DNA of 64,000 nt from an uncultured Roseibium sp. (lineage in GTDB: Bacteria; Pseudomonadota; Alphaproteobacteria; Rhizobiales; Stappiaceae): contig NZ_CANMNP010000008.1 of the NCBI RefSeq assembly GCF_947499295.1, forward strand, positions 124,001-188,000, in the 5' to 3' direction. The notes beneath the pieces are model-generated. The model ran no database searches, had not been told where the DNA came from, and saw nothing but the letters and a program-made list of their open reading frames with translations. Of the stretch, positions 37,855 through 47,590 are shown piece by piece (the stretch's first letter is position 1; each line of letters opens with the position of its first letter). The position numbers and the translations under genes are program-made.

Positions 37855-39380
37855 GCATGAGGGAGAATTCGCGACGTTGTTTCGTCACCGAAGATTTTGA
37901 CCGACACGCCCTCATCCAGTTTTTCCAGTCGCAGAATCCGCCACCGTTCAACGGGAAGATTGCAGGACTGCCGACCCAATACACAAGAAAATTGCGGGAC
38001 CCGCCGATAGTCCGGGTCCGACCACACTTTTTCAGCAATGTCATGCCGACCCTTGAGATATCCTAAAATCGTGTACTCGCTCACGTACCAGACATCGCCT
38101 TCCTCGAGGTCGTACAAACTTGTCGGACGCCCCTTGGGAAAGGTTCCGCCCCACGTCCAGGCGAGTGCGCCCAGGGTGTTTTGGTTCAGATAGTGCTGAG
38201 CCATGGTTTCATCGACAAACACGCGCTGACCATCTGACAGATCCTTCTCATAGGCAGCTATCACCGCTTCAGAATTCTCCACTCGTTCTGAAATAAAATA
38301 GAAGCTGAAGAAATTGGCCGATAGGGCCAGAAAAAGGGTGGCAAATAGAGTTGCCTTCACTTTGAGCCACCTGGTTCCGACAGCAGCATCCAACGCGATC
38401 AGGAAAACCATTGAAGCCGCGAGGTTCCGGATCAAAGCTTTGTCGTGGAGGAAGGCCGCCAAAAACTGACCTGCCGCCAGTGCAGTGCAAATTGCAGCAG
38501 CGGCGTGGTTGTGACGAAAGACGAGCGCTGAAGCCCCAGCGAACAGGACCGCGCGAAGAATCGCCTCGTCATTGAAGCCACCACCCGTTGATCGGCCGGC
38601 ATGGAAGGTGAACTGCTCAAGAAACTCGGCAAACTCGAAATCAATTGACAGTGCAAACACCGCGAGCGCCAACAAGAGCGCTGCAAGACCTTCGCAGATA
38701 ATTCGCAACAGTCTTGCCTGACGCGTTGCCAGGCGCCAGATCTCCAACACCGCAATAGCACCGAGGCTCCAGGCAAAAAGCGAAGGCGCTGCAAGAGGCG
38801 CAATGCCGAAAAGAAACTTGCTGAATATGCTCATTACAGCGCGCGGTCCTGCCTGCCCCCTGGCACGGGAAGCCTCAGCGCGCAACAACGGAAGAGACAC
38901 GCTCAAGCCCGACACGAATATCAAGGCACCCGTCAGCTCCAGGCGAAATCCGGTAACAACGTACAATGGGGCAAAAAGGAGCGGTGTGAAAAGCGCGGCA
39001 AGCCGCAAATCCAATCGCAAACAGATGATCACGAAAACCAGGTTGGTCAGCGCAAAGCACAAAAACTCAAATGCAAGCAGCGCCGTGGTGTCGGTTCCAG
39101 AAACTGAAAAAAACAGTCCGGCGAAGATCAGATGCAGCCTCGGCTGCAAATGGTAGTTTTCAAGGCCGGGAAACTGGACCGCGAGCAGACTGTTCCAGTG
39201 GCGCCCGCTCTCGGCAAATTCCATTGCCCAGGGAACGAAAAAAAGGTCATCCACATTGGCAATGCTGCGGTCTGGCCAGAAGAAAACCAGGCCGCAAAGC
39301 AAAGGCAGCCCCATCACAGCCATAAAAAAAAGTATGCCTGCTTTGTTATTCAATCCATTTGCAGGTTCGTTAAGTGCCAA
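37848..39380 (-). CDS. Polytopic membrane protein, GT-C glycosyltransferase-like
   Basis: The 510-residue protein has about ten to twelve transmembrane segments in residues 15-370 and a periplasmic-like soluble C-terminus. The first loop carries adjacent acids (RSIANVDDLFFVPWAMEF), as in lipid-linked GT-C enzymes, and ENYHLQPRLHL follows. I cannot name a family with confidence. The gene is on the opposite strand to merR and their 3' ends overlap by 7 bp. A role in surface glycan assembly is inference. Confidence 0.7.
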   Translation of the reverse strand: MALNEPANGLNNKAGILFFMAVMGLPLLCGLVFFWPDRSIANVDDLFFVPWAMEFAESGRHWNSLLAVQFPGLENYHLQPRLHLIFAGLFFSVSGTDTTALLAFEFLCFALTNLVFVIICLRLDLRLAALFTPLLFAPLYVVTGFRLELTGALIFVSGLSVSLPLLRAEASRARGQAGPRAVMSIFSKFLFGIAPLAAPSLFAWSLGAIAVLEIWRLATRQARLLRIICEGLAALLLALAVFALSIDFEFAEFLEQFTFHAGRSTGGGFNDEAILRAVLFAGASALVFRHNHAAAAICTALAAGQFLAAFLHDKALIRNLAASMVFLIALDAAVGTRWLKVKATLFATLFLALSANFFSFYFISERVENSEAVIAAYEKDLSDGQRVFVDETMAQHYLNQNTLGALAWTWGGTFPKGRPTSLYDLEEGDVWYVSEYTILGYLKGRHDIAEKVWSDPDYRRVPQFSCVLGRQSCNLPVERWRILRLEKLDEGVSVKIFGDETTSRILPHAQ

Positions 39381-39401
39381 TTGTCACCTGACTGTTTCAA
39401 C

Positions 39402-39438
39402 AAAAAACCGGGAGCTCTTTTCACTTAAGAGCCCCCGG
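39402..39438 (-). terminator. Terminator of the lpd operon end
   Basis: On the minus strand a 12-bp stem (CCGGGGGCTCTT / AAGAGCTCCCGG, one mismatch) is followed by six T. It lies 57 bp past the lpd stop. Confidence 0.88.
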
Positions 39439-39494
39439 CTTCCAACCGTTATTCTGCACCGCTGTTCTGATTGGCCGAAAAACCGACGGTTCTT

Positions 39495-40898
39495 TTAGGA
39501 ATGTATCGGCTTGGCAAACGCACCGAGTGCTGCCTCCTTGACCGCTTCTGACATGGTCGGATGAGCATGGCATGTCCGGGCAAGGTCTTCCGAGGACCCA
39601 CCAAATTCCATAAGAACTGCAGCCTCGTGGATCATCTCACCAGCGCCAAAGCCTACTATGTGAACGCCAACGACGCGGTCTGTTTTGGCGTCAGCCAAAA
39701 CCTTGGCAAAGCCATCCGTCTGGTTCATGGCGCGTGCGCGGCCATTGGCCGTGAACGCGAATTTGCCGGTCTTGTACTCTACGCCATCGGCCTTCAATTC
39801 TTCTTCGGTCTTGCCGACAGAAGCCACTTCCGGCTGGGTGTAAACGACGCCTGGAATGACATCGTAGTTCACGTGACCTGCCTGGCCTGCCAAGATCTCT
39901 GCAATGGCCACGCCTTCGTCCTCGGCCTTGTGGGCCAACATGGGGCCGGCAACAACATCTCCGATGGCATAGATACCGTCGACATTCGTCTTGTAGTGCG
40001 CATCGATCTGAACCCGGCCACGCTCGTCGAGCGCAACGCCTGCACTGTCCAGTCCAAGTCCTTCCGAATAGGGACGGCGGCCGATAGCGACCAGGACGAT
40101 GTCCGCTTCAATGGTTTCCGCGTCACCGCCTTTTGCCGGCTCCACGGTCACGGCTAGGCCTTTGCCTTTTTTCTCAACGCCGGTGACTTTGGAGGAAAGC
40201 TTGAATGCCATGCCCTGCTTTTTCAGCATCCGCTGGAAGTTCTTCGACACGTCTCCATCCATCGGGCCAAGGATCTTGTCCATGAACTCAACCACGGTGA
40301 CTTCGGACCCGAGACGGTTCCAGACCGAACCGAGTTCCAGTCCGATCACACCGCCCCCGACGACGACCATCTTTCCGGGAACCTTCTCCAGCTCCAGAGC
40401 ACCGGTCGAGGAGACAATCAGTTTTTCGTCAATCTCAACACCCGGCAAAGGCATGACATCGGAGCCGGTGGCGATCACGATATTTTTCGTTTCGACCACG
40501 GAAACCGTGCCATCATCGGCCGTAACCTCGACTTTGCCCTGGGCCAGGATCTTGCCAGTGCCGGTATGCACATCGATCTTGTTCTTCTTCATGAGGAACG
40601 CAACGCCGCCGACATTGGCGTCCACCACATCAGATTTGTGTTTCATCATCGCCGGCAGATCGAGTTTCGGCTTGCCCGCCTTGATTCCGATCTTTTCAAA
40701 CCCATGTCCGGCTTCGTCAAACATTTCCGATGCATAAAGCAGCGCTTTGGACGGAATGCAGCCGATGTTGAGGCAAGTGCCACCGAGGGTCGCCCGTTTT
40801 TCAACGACGGCCGTCTTCAGGCCAAGCTGTGCGGCCTTGATTGCGCACACATAGCCGCCCGGGCCGGTTCCGATGACGACGAGATCATATTGGGACAT
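39495..40898 (-). CDS. lpd: Dihydrolipoyl dehydrogenase (E3)
   Basis: The 467-residue flavoprotein reoxidises lipoyl groups of 2-oxoglutarate dehydrogenase. FAD motif VVIGTGPGGYVCAI, redox disulfide GGTCLNIGCIPSK (Cys42, Cys47), NAD motif VVGGGVIGLELGSV and the C-terminal catalytic HAHPTMSEAVKEAAL are intact. The ATG at 40898 gives the conserved N-terminus MSQYDLVVIG. It lies 43 bp after an SDR gene and at the end of the suc gene block. Confidence 0.98.
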   Translation of the reverse strand: MSQYDLVVIGTGPGGYVCAIKAAQLGLKTAVVEKRATLGGTCLNIGCIPSKALLYASEMFDEAGHGFEKIGIKAGKPKLDLPAMMKHKSDVVDANVGGVAFLMKKNKIDVHTGTGKILAQGKVEVTADDGTVSVVETKNIVIATGSDVMPLPGVEIDEKLIVSSTGALELEKVPGKMVVVGGGVIGLELGSVWNRLGSEVTVVEFMDKILGPMDGDVSKNFQRMLKKQGMAFKLSSKVTGVEKKGKGLAVTVEPAKGGDAETIEADIVLVAIGRRPYSEGLGLDSAGVALDERGRVQIDAHYKTNVDGIYAIGDVVAGPMLAHKAEDEGVAIAEILAGQAGHVNYDVIPGVVYTQPEVASVGKTEEELKADGVEYKTGKFAFTANGRARAMNQTDGFAKVLADAKTDRVVGVHIVGFGAGEMIHEAAVLMEFGGSSEDLARTCHAHPTMSEAVKEAALGAFAKPIHS

Positions 40899-40941
40899 TT
40901 TGGTCGCCTTTGCCTCTTTCACTTCTGGTTGGAATTCAAAT

Positions 40942-41700
40942 TCATGGGAGGATCGACCGGCCGCCGGAAACGTCGAGAATGGCGCCGGTCGTGTAACTGG
41001 AACTGTCTGAAAGCAACCAGATGATGGCTTCTGCAACCTCGTCCGCAGATCCGGCACGTTTCATTGGAAGCTTCGACTGCAACTGCGCAACGCGATCCGG
41101 CAAGCCACCAGACGCATGCAGTTCCGTATCGATAATGCCAGGCCGAACAGCGTTTACGCGGATGCCTTCGTCAGCGACTTCCAAAGCCAGGCCAACCGTC
41201 ATTGTGTCGATCGCGCCCTTTGAGGACGCGTAGTCGACATATTGTGACGGAGACCCAAGCTTGGAGCCCGCCGAACCGAGATTCACGATGGCACCACCAT
41301 TGCCGCCATGCCGCGTCGACATTCGCTTGATCGCTTCGCGCGCACAGAGGAACGAACCGACCACGTTGATGGAGAACATTCTGGTCAAACGTTCGGCGGT
41401 CATTTCGTCGACACGTTGAGAAAAATCGACGACACCCGCATTGTTGACGAGCCCGGCCAGCTGCCCAAGTTCATCGGCTGCGTTGAAGAGAGCAAGAATG
41501 TCAGCCTCACGTGACACATCAGCCTGAACTGCAACAGCCTTTCCACCAGCCGCTGCAATGTCTGCGACCACGGCGTCTGCAGCCGCCTTGTTGCCGGCAT
41601 AATTCACCACTACGGCATGGCCCAAAGCGCCGGCCTTGCGGCAAACACTGGCGCCAATACCTCGGCTGCCGCCTGTGACGATAAGAACTTGATCGGTCAT
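40942..41700 (-). CDS. Short-chain dehydrogenase/reductase (FabG-like)
   Basis: The 252-residue protein has the cofactor motif VTGGSRGIG, NNAGVVDFS, the serine-tyrosine-lysine site with YVDYASSKGA and the C-terminal VSGGRSIL end. It probably uses NAD(P)H; the substrate is unknown. The ATG at 41700 yields MTDQVLIVTGG. It sits between the small secreted protein and lpd. An SDR at this place also occurs in other Hyphomicrobiales, to my memory. Confidence 0.93.
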   Translation of the reverse strand: MTDQVLIVTGGSRGIGASVCRKAGALGHAVVVNYAGNKAAADAVVADIAAAGGKAVAVQADVSREADILALFNAADELGQLAGLVNNAGVVDFSQRVDEMTAERLTRMFSINVVGSFLCAREAIKRMSTRHGGNGGAIVNLGSAGSKLGSPSQYVDYASSKGAIDTMTVGLALEVADEGIRVNAVRPGIIDTELHASGGLPDRVAQLQSKLPMKRAGSADEVAEAIIWLLSDSSSYTTGAILDVSGGRSILP

Positions 41701-41726
41701 ATTGTCTCCGGCTGAGACCCCTCTTG

Positions 41727-42143
41727 CTACCTGATCGGACGCAAATTGTCCGTCGCTCGCCCTTTGGCCCAAGTGCCAAAGAGAGAACCATCGGGGTTGA
41801 TTTGATAGATCACAGGGTCGGCCTCTCCCCAGTTAACAACGAGCTGGTTTCCCTTGACAGGCCCCTGGCCGTGGAATGTGTCGCCAGCAATTTCCCAGCG
41901 GATATAGGCCGTGTTGTCTCTCACAGTAATGGTGGCCCGGCCCTGATAAGAGGCCCCGCTCGGATTGGTGCCCTGAACCGTATAGGTGCCTTCAATCTGC
42001 GGTGCAAAGACGGCTTTAGGCGCAGCAGGGGCCGGGTTCGATAGCCATGGCAACGAGGTGAGGGCCATTACAGCCACAATCAGAGCGGCAGCAAGCTTTC
42101 TAAAGAGTGGCAGCAGTGAAGCTTTCGGTGTCCTTATGCCCAT
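41727..42143 (-). CDS. Small secreted beta-rich protein
   Basis: The 138-residue protein has an N-terminal membrane/signal segment (about 18-42, ending NPAPAAPKA) and a repetitive beta-strand domain: GTYTVQGTNPSGASYQGRA, YIRWEIAG, TFHGQGPV, LVVNWGEADPVIYQI and GTWAKGRATDNL. The pattern of alternating G and W suggests a small lipocalin/avidin-like sheet; relatives are sometimes labelled fibronectin-binding, which I cannot confirm. AAGGAGG is well placed before the ATG at 42143. Function unknown. Confidence 0.8.
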   Translation of the reverse strand: MGIRTPKASLLPLFRKLAAALIVAVMALTSLPWLSNPAPAAPKAVFAPQIEGTYTVQGTNPSGASYQGRATITVRDNTAYIRWEIAGDTFHGQGPVKGNQLVVNWGEADPVIYQINPDGSLFGTWAKGRATDNLRPIR

Positions 42144-42163
42144 CAGTCGCCTCCTTGTCAGAA

Positions 42164-42778
42164 TTACTGTTCGGCCATGGCCAGTCGCAAACCAAAGCCT
42201 GCAAATGTTGCAGCGACGGTACGGCGCATCCAGACGAGCACCCTGTCGCTGCGCAAGATCCGTTCGCCAACGAGCGATGCAAACATGCCGTAAACGACAA
42301 AAACCACGAATGTCATCACCATAAAGACACCCCCGTGCAAGAGCATCTCCAAGGTCGGATTGCTTGCAGCCGGACTGACGAACTGAGGCAGGAATGCCAG
42401 AAAGAAGACCGTCAGCTTGGGATTGAGGATGTTGATCAGGAAACCGGTCCAGGCCGTTGAAGCAAAACCCTTGGCCTTGCTTTTGTCGGCCTTCAGATCC
42501 ATTGGTCCGCTGTCTCTCAACGTTTGCCATGCCAGATAGAGCAGGTAGGCAACGCCAGCATATTTGACAGCTGTGAACACCAGCGCACTGGTGTGCATCA
42601 AAGCCGCAAGGCCGATAACCGATGCCAGAATAGCCGGAACGATTCCGAAAGTGCACCCGAGGGCGGCGGCGATGGAAGCCTGCCGCCCCTTACCAAGGCC
42701 AACGGCCACGGTATAGACAACCCCTGTTCCGGGAACCAGCACCACGATCAGGGCGGTTATCAAGAACTCCAGACTCAT
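42164..42778 (-). CDS. LysE/RhtB-family amino-acid exporter
   Basis: The 204-residue inner-membrane protein has about six helices, PGTGVVYTVAVGLGKGRQASI after the first helix and ILNPKLTVFFLAFLPQFV in the middle. It is a second, divergent relative of the exporter at 15480. It is 37 bp after odhB and in the same direction, interrupting the odhB-lpd block. Substrate unknown. Confidence 0.9.
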   Translation of the reverse strand: MSLEFLITALIVVLVPGTGVVYTVAVGLGKGRQASIAAALGCTFGIVPAILASVIGLAALMHTSALVFTAVKYAGVAYLLYLAWQTLRDSGPMDLKADKSKAKGFASTAWTGFLINILNPKLTVFFLAFLPQFVSPAASNPTLEMLLHGGVFMVMTFVVFVVYGMFASLVGERILRSDRVLVWMRRTVAATFAGFGLRLAMAEQ

Positions 42779-42815
42779 GATGCGGTCCCTTTTCTTCGGG
42801 GTCGGCCGGTCCGGA

Positions 42816-44324
42816 TTACAGATCCAAAACCAGGCGCTGCGGGTCTTCCAGGCTTTCCTTGACGCGGACCAGGAAGGTTACAGCTTCCTTGCCATCGACA
42901 ATGCGGTGGTCATAGGACAGAGCCAGATACATCATCGGGCGGATCACCACCTGACCGTTAACGGCCATAGGGCGCTCCTGGATCTTGTGCATTCCTAATA
43001 TGCCCGACTGGGGAGCATTCAGGATCGGTGACGACATAAGCGAACCATACACCCCGCCGTTGGAGATGGTGAAGGTGCCGCCGGACATGTCTGCCATGCC
43101 GAGCTTGCCGTCCCGGGCCTTGCGACCAAGATTGCCGATTTCCTTTTCGATTTCGGCAATGGACATTTCATCGGCATCACGCACAACTGGCACCACTAGA
43201 CCCTTGTCTGTGCCGACTGCAACGCCGATGTGGCAGAAGTTCTTGTAAATGATATCGGTGCCGTCGATCTCGGCATTTACTGCCGGGATTTCCTTCAGCG
43301 CATGCGTGACCGCCTTGGTGAAGAAGCCCATGAACCCGAGCTTGACACCGTGTTTCTTTTCGAAAAGGTCCTTGTACTGCTTCCGAAGCTCCATCACCGG
43401 GCCCATGTCCACTTCATTGTAAGTGGTCAGCATGGCAGCCGTGTTCTGGGCGTCTTTCAGGCGGCGGGCGATGGTCTGGCGCAGTTTGGTCATACGCACC
43501 CGCTCCTCGCGCGCATCGTCCTGAGCTGCAACCGGACCACGCGGAATGGCAGCAGCAGCTGGCGCTGCAGCCGTTGCACCCGACGAGATCGCGTTGATGA
43601 CATCTTCCTTCAGAACCTGACCACGTTTGCCGGACCCGGCAACCTGATCGGCAGAAAGGTTGTTTTCTGCCATCATTTTCTGAGCAGAAGGCGCAGCCGG
43701 CATGGATGAGCCGGAAACCGCCGCAGGAGCTGAGGTGGCCGCAGCCGCAGCAGCAGCCGGTGCTGCAGCGGCACCCGCGCCAGAAGGATCGATCTGGCAA
43801 AGAAGAACACCGGGTTGAATGGTTGCACCGGTTTCAGCCGCAATTTTGACCACAGTGCCTCCAACAGGAGCCGGCACCTCCTGAGCAGCCTTATCTGTCT
43901 CAAGCTCGACGAGCGTATCATCGGCCTTGACCGTGTCACCGACCTTGACGCTCCACTCTCCCACCTCGGCTTCCGTCACGGATTCGCCAGCGCTTGGAGC
44001 AACCACGTCGACCAGTTCGGCGGCACCAGAGGATTTTGCCGCCGGAGAGCTTTCTTTCTTGGCTGGTGCCGAAGCTGCAGCGACCGCGCCTTCGGCGATC
44101 TGGCCGAGAAGAGCTCCGACTTCAACCGTATCGCCTTCGTTGACCACAATGCTTTCCAACGTGCCTGCCGCTGGAGCCGGAACCTCAACCGTCACCTTGT
44201 CGGTTTCCAGTTCCACCAGCGGCTCGTCCTGACTGACGGCATCCCCCGGTTTCTTGAACCATTGTGCAATTGTTGCTTCAGAAACGGATTCACCCAGCGT
44301 GGGCACGCGAATTTCGGTTGCCAT
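42816..44324 (-). CDS. odhB: 2-oxoglutarate dehydrogenase E2 (dihydrolipoyl succinyltransferase) with two lipoyl domains
   Basis: The 502-residue core of the OGDH complex transfers succinyl to CoA. It has two lipoyl domains (about 1-76 with Lys43 and 104-180 with Lys145, both in ETDK), two Ala/Pro-rich linkers, a peripheral-subunit-binding domain (209-248) and the catalytic domain with YDHRIVDG (His473, Asp477). Most proteobacterial OdhB proteins carry one lipoyl domain and have about 400-420 residues. It follows sucA after a 73-bp gap containing a UUCG hairpin. Confidence 0.97.
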   Translation of the reverse strand: MATEIRVPTLGESVSEATIAQWFKKPGDAVSQDEPLVELETDKVTVEVPAPAAGTLESIVVNEGDTVEVGALLGQIAEGAVAAASAPAKKESSPAAKSSGAAELVDVVAPSAGESVTEAEVGEWSVKVGDTVKADDTLVELETDKAAQEVPAPVGGTVVKIAAETGATIQPGVLLCQIDPSGAGAAAAPAAAAAAATSAPAAVSGSSMPAAPSAQKMMAENNLSADQVAGSGKRGQVLKEDVINAISSGATAAAPAAAAIPRGPVAAQDDAREERVRMTKLRQTIARRLKDAQNTAAMLTTYNEVDMGPVMELRKQYKDLFEKKHGVKLGFMGFFTKAVTHALKEIPAVNAEIDGTDIIYKNFCHIGVAVGTDKGLVVPVVRDADEMSIAEIEKEIGNLGRKARDGKLGMADMSGGTFTISNGGVYGSLMSSPILNAPQSGILGMHKIQERPMAVNGQVVIRPMMYLALSYDHRIVDGKEAVTFLVRVKESLEDPQRLVLDL

Positions 44325-44364
44325 GGTCGCCTTCTCTTAAAATTACCTGGCCAAGTCTTGAGAA

Positions 44365-44382
44365 GAGGGCCCGAAGGCCCTC
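44365..44382 (-). other. UUCG tetraloop hairpin between sucA and odhB
   Basis: On the minus strand GAGGGCC-TTCG-GGCCCTC forms a 7-bp stem closed by C(UUCG)G, an exceptionally stable RNA loop. It lacks a long T tract (TTCTC follows). It lies 15 bp past the sucA stop. A processing or 3'-end-protection element is inference. Confidence 0.6.
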
Positions 44383-44397
44383 CCGAACGGGATACGT

Positions 44398-47385
44398 TTA
44401 GTTTCCTAGTGCCTCTTCGAGGAATGCCTGCAGCTGTGCCAGATGGGCCGACATCAGGCCGGTTGCCGTCGAAGCCATCGCCGCCCGCCCTGCATAGCGC
44501 GGACGCTTGTGTTTGGCATCAATCTGACCGAGCACCCACTCAATGTAGGATTCAACGAAGAACCAGCTACCCATATTCTTGGGCTCTTCCTGACACCAGA
44601 CCATTTCAGCCTGCGGGAAGCGCGCCAACTCGAGCATCAGAGCCTTCTTCGGGAACGGATAGAGCTGCTCAATTCGCATAAGATAGACATCATTGATGCC
44701 GCGCTTCTCACGCTCTTCAAACAGATCGTAATAGACCTTGCCGGAACACATCACGACACGACGGATCTTGTCGTCCGCAACCAGCTTGCTTTCGGCGTTG
44801 AGGTTCGGACCCCAATCATCCCAAAGCAGACGGTGGAACGTTGAATCCGGGCCAAGCTCTTCGATCTTCGAAACGGCTTTCTTGTGGCGCAGAAGGGACT
44901 TCGGCGTCATCAGGATCAGCGGTTTGCGAATGTCACGGCGCAGCTGTCGGCGCAGAATGTGGAAGTAGTTTGCCGGTGTCGAACAGTTCGCCACCTGCAT
45001 GTTGTCTTCCGCACAGAGCTGCAGATAACGCTCCAGCCGCGCTGATGAGTGCTCCGGACCTTGGCCCTCGTACCCGTGCGGCAGCAGGCAGACCAGACCC
45101 GACATGCGAAGCCACTTGCGCTCGCCTGAAGAAATGAACTGGTCGAACAAGACCTGCGCACCGTTGGCAAAGTCGCCGAACTGCGCTTCCCACATGGTCA
45201 GTGCACGCGGCTCGGTGAGCGAATAACCATATTCAAACCCGAGCACAGCTTCTTCGGAAAGCATCGAGTTGATGACTTCGTAGCGTTGCTGATCCGGAGA
45301 AATATGGTTGAGCGGGATATAGCGGCTTTCGTTTTCCTGGTCATAAAGAACAGAGTGACGCTGAGAAAACGTTCCGCGCTCACAATCCTGACCTGAAAGA
45401 CGGATCGGGTGCCCTTCTTTCAGGAGCGACGCGAAAGCAAGTGCTTCAGCTGTTGCCCAATCGATGCCTTCACCGGTCTCGATCATACGCTCACGATGGT
45501 TCATGAAGCGGGCAATGGTCCGGTGGATGTTGAAGCCGTCCGGCACATGTGCCAGAGCCCGGCCCATATCCTTCAACTCCTCGAGCGGCAGCCCGGTTTG
45601 ACCGCGCCGGGGATCGTCTTCATCACCCGCGCGTTTCATGCCGGCCCATTTGCCGTCGAGCCAGTCCGCCTTGTTGGGCTTGAAGGCCTGACCGGTGTCG
45701 AATTCCTCATCCAGATGCTTGCGCCATTCCGCCTTCATCTGATCGACGTCTTCCTGCGAAAGCAGACCTTCGCTGATCAGACGTTCGGAATAAAGCTGAA
45801 GTGTCGTCGCATGCTTGCGGATCTTGCGGTACATGATCGGCTGCGTGAACGCCGGCTCGTCGCCTTCATTGTGGCCGAAGCGGCGATAACAAATCATGTC
45901 GATAACCACCGGACGATGGAACGTCTGGCGGTATTCGATTGCGATCTTGGCGGCAAAGACGACCGCTTCTGGATCGTCCGCATTGACGTGGAAAATCGGC
46001 GCTTCGATGACCTTGGCCATATCCGACGGATAGGGTGAGGACCTCGAGAAGCGCGGATTGGTCGTGAAGCCGATCTGGTTGTTGATGATCACGTGGATCG
46101 AACCGCCGGTGCGGTGACCGCGCAGCGCCGAGAGGCCGAAACACTCGGCAACAACACCCTGGCCGGCAAAGGCCGCATCGCCATGCAACAGCAGCGGCAA
46201 TACCGTGTCGCGATCAACTTCGGTGGTTTCGATGAAATTGCCGTTTTCGTCGGCGGCCAGCTGATCCTGTTTGGCGCGAGCCTTGCCCAGAACGACCGGG
46301 TTGACGATCTCCAGATGCGACGGGTTCGCCGTCAGCGACAAGTGAACATTGTTGCCGTCGAAATTCCGGTCAGCAGATGCCCCGAGATGATATTTCACAT
46401 CGCCTGAGCCTTCAACTTCATCAGGCGCATAGGACCCGCCCTTGAACTCATGGAAGATGGCGCGGTGCGGTTTCCCCATCACCTGGGACAGCACATTCAG
46501 GCGGCCTCGGTGCGCCATGCCGAAGACGATATCCTTCAAGCCCATCTGGCCGCCACGCTTGATGATCTGCTCCAACGCAGGGATCAGCGCTTCGCCGCCA
46601 TCAAGACCGAAACGCTTGGTGCCGGTGTATTTGACGTCGAGAAACTTTTCGAAGCCCTCCGCCTCGACAAGCTTGTTCAGGATGGCCTTCTTGCCTTCAG
46701 AGGTGAACGCAACCTGTTTGTCCGGCCCCTCAATGCGCTCCTGTAACCAGGCCTTGGACGCCGGGTCGGAAATATGCATGAACTCGACACCGAGCGTGGA
46801 ACAGTAGGTCCGCTTCAGGATGTCGAGCATCTCGCGGATTGTGGCGTGTTCCAACCCGAGAACGTGGTCGATAAAGATCGGCCGGTCCCAGTCGGCTTCC
46901 GTGAAACCGTAGGATGAGGGATGCAGCTCCTCATGATCGCCCTTGCCGCTCAGGCCGAGCGGATCAAGATCTGCATGCAGGTGACCACGCATGCGATAAG
47001 CGCGGATCATCATCAGGGCACGGACGGAATCGCGGGTTGCCTGGTGTACCTGAGCGTCCGAAATCGGTTCACCCTTGGCTTCGGCTTTCTTTTTGAGCTT
47101 GTCGCCGATTTTCTGCTCGATCGGCGCCCAATTGCCGTCAAAAGCATTGACGAGATCGCCATTTGCTTCAATCGGCCAGTCCTTGCGTTTCCAGGTCGCC
47201 CCGCGTGCCTCTTTCAAAACGGCGTCTTTTTCGTCCTGGAAAGACGCAAAGAATTCCCGCCAATCGGCGTCCACCGAATTCGGATCCGTTTTGTACTGTG
47301 CGTAGAGGTCTTCGATATAGGCTGCGTTGGCGCCGTAAAGCAACGACGTCAGTGCGAATACGTTGTTCGCTTCCTGCCGTGCCAT
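44398..47385 (-). CDS. sucA: 2-oxoglutarate dehydrogenase E1 component
   Basis: The 995-residue thiamine-diphosphate enzyme decarboxylates 2-oxoglutarate in the TCA cycle. Features: N-terminal E2-binding stretch (YIEDLYAQYKTDPNSVDADW), GMAHRGRLNVL, the ThDP motif GDAAFAGQG with downstream NNQIGFTT, and FGHNEGDEPAF. The length is typical. AAAGGAC lies before the ATG, behind a small GCGGAG/CTCCGC hairpin. It is in line with sucD (205 bp upstream) and odhB. Confidence 0.98.
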   Translation of the reverse strand: MARQEANNVFALTSLLYGANAAYIEDLYAQYKTDPNSVDADWREFFASFQDEKDAVLKEARGATWKRKDWPIEANGDLVNAFDGNWAPIEQKIGDKLKKKAEAKGEPISDAQVHQATRDSVRALMMIRAYRMRGHLHADLDPLGLSGKGDHEELHPSSYGFTEADWDRPIFIDHVLGLEHATIREMLDILKRTYCSTLGVEFMHISDPASKAWLQERIEGPDKQVAFTSEGKKAILNKLVEAEGFEKFLDVKYTGTKRFGLDGGEALIPALEQIIKRGGQMGLKDIVFGMAHRGRLNVLSQVMGKPHRAIFHEFKGGSYAPDEVEGSGDVKYHLGASADRNFDGNNVHLSLTANPSHLEIVNPVVLGKARAKQDQLAADENGNFIETTEVDRDTVLPLLLHGDAAFAGQGVVAECFGLSALRGHRTGGSIHVIINNQIGFTTNPRFSRSSPYPSDMAKVIEAPIFHVNADDPEAVVFAAKIAIEYRQTFHRPVVIDMICYRRFGHNEGDEPAFTQPIMYRKIRKHATTLQLYSERLISEGLLSQEDVDQMKAEWRKHLDEEFDTGQAFKPNKADWLDGKWAGMKRAGDEDDPRRGQTGLPLEELKDMGRALAHVPDGFNIHRTIARFMNHRERMIETGEGIDWATAEALAFASLLKEGHPIRLSGQDCERGTFSQRHSVLYDQENESRYIPLNHISPDQQRYEVINSMLSEEAVLGFEYGYSLTEPRALTMWEAQFGDFANGAQVLFDQFISSGERKWLRMSGLVCLLPHGYEGQGPEHSSARLERYLQLCAEDNMQVANCSTPANYFHILRRQLRRDIRKPLILMTPKSLLRHKKAVSKIEELGPDSTFHRLLWDDWGPNLNAESKLVADDKIRRVVMCSGKVYYDLFEEREKRGINDVYLMRIEQLYPFPKKALMLELARFPQAEMVWCQEEPKNMGSWFFVESYIEWVLGQIDAKHKRPRYAGRAAMASTATGLMSAHLAQLQAFLEEALGN

Positions 47386-47590
47386 GTCCTTTAGCGGAGG
47401 TTTGCTCCGCCCTTTTTGTTAAGGCGGGCCGAAAATAAGACCCGCGGCCGGTTCCCTACAAAGACCAATGAAATCATCGGCCCCTCGAATAAGTGTTACG
47501 GCACACAATTTGCGCCGCAACCCATCCTTTCACTATGCAACAGGAAACGTAAACCGTTTCCGTGCACTAACCGCAAATAATCCTGCGATT

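Noticed and set aside
40942-43000. Horizontal insertion inside the OGDH block
   Set aside because: Base composition and gene direction match the neighbours and an SDR occurs there in relatives as I recall.
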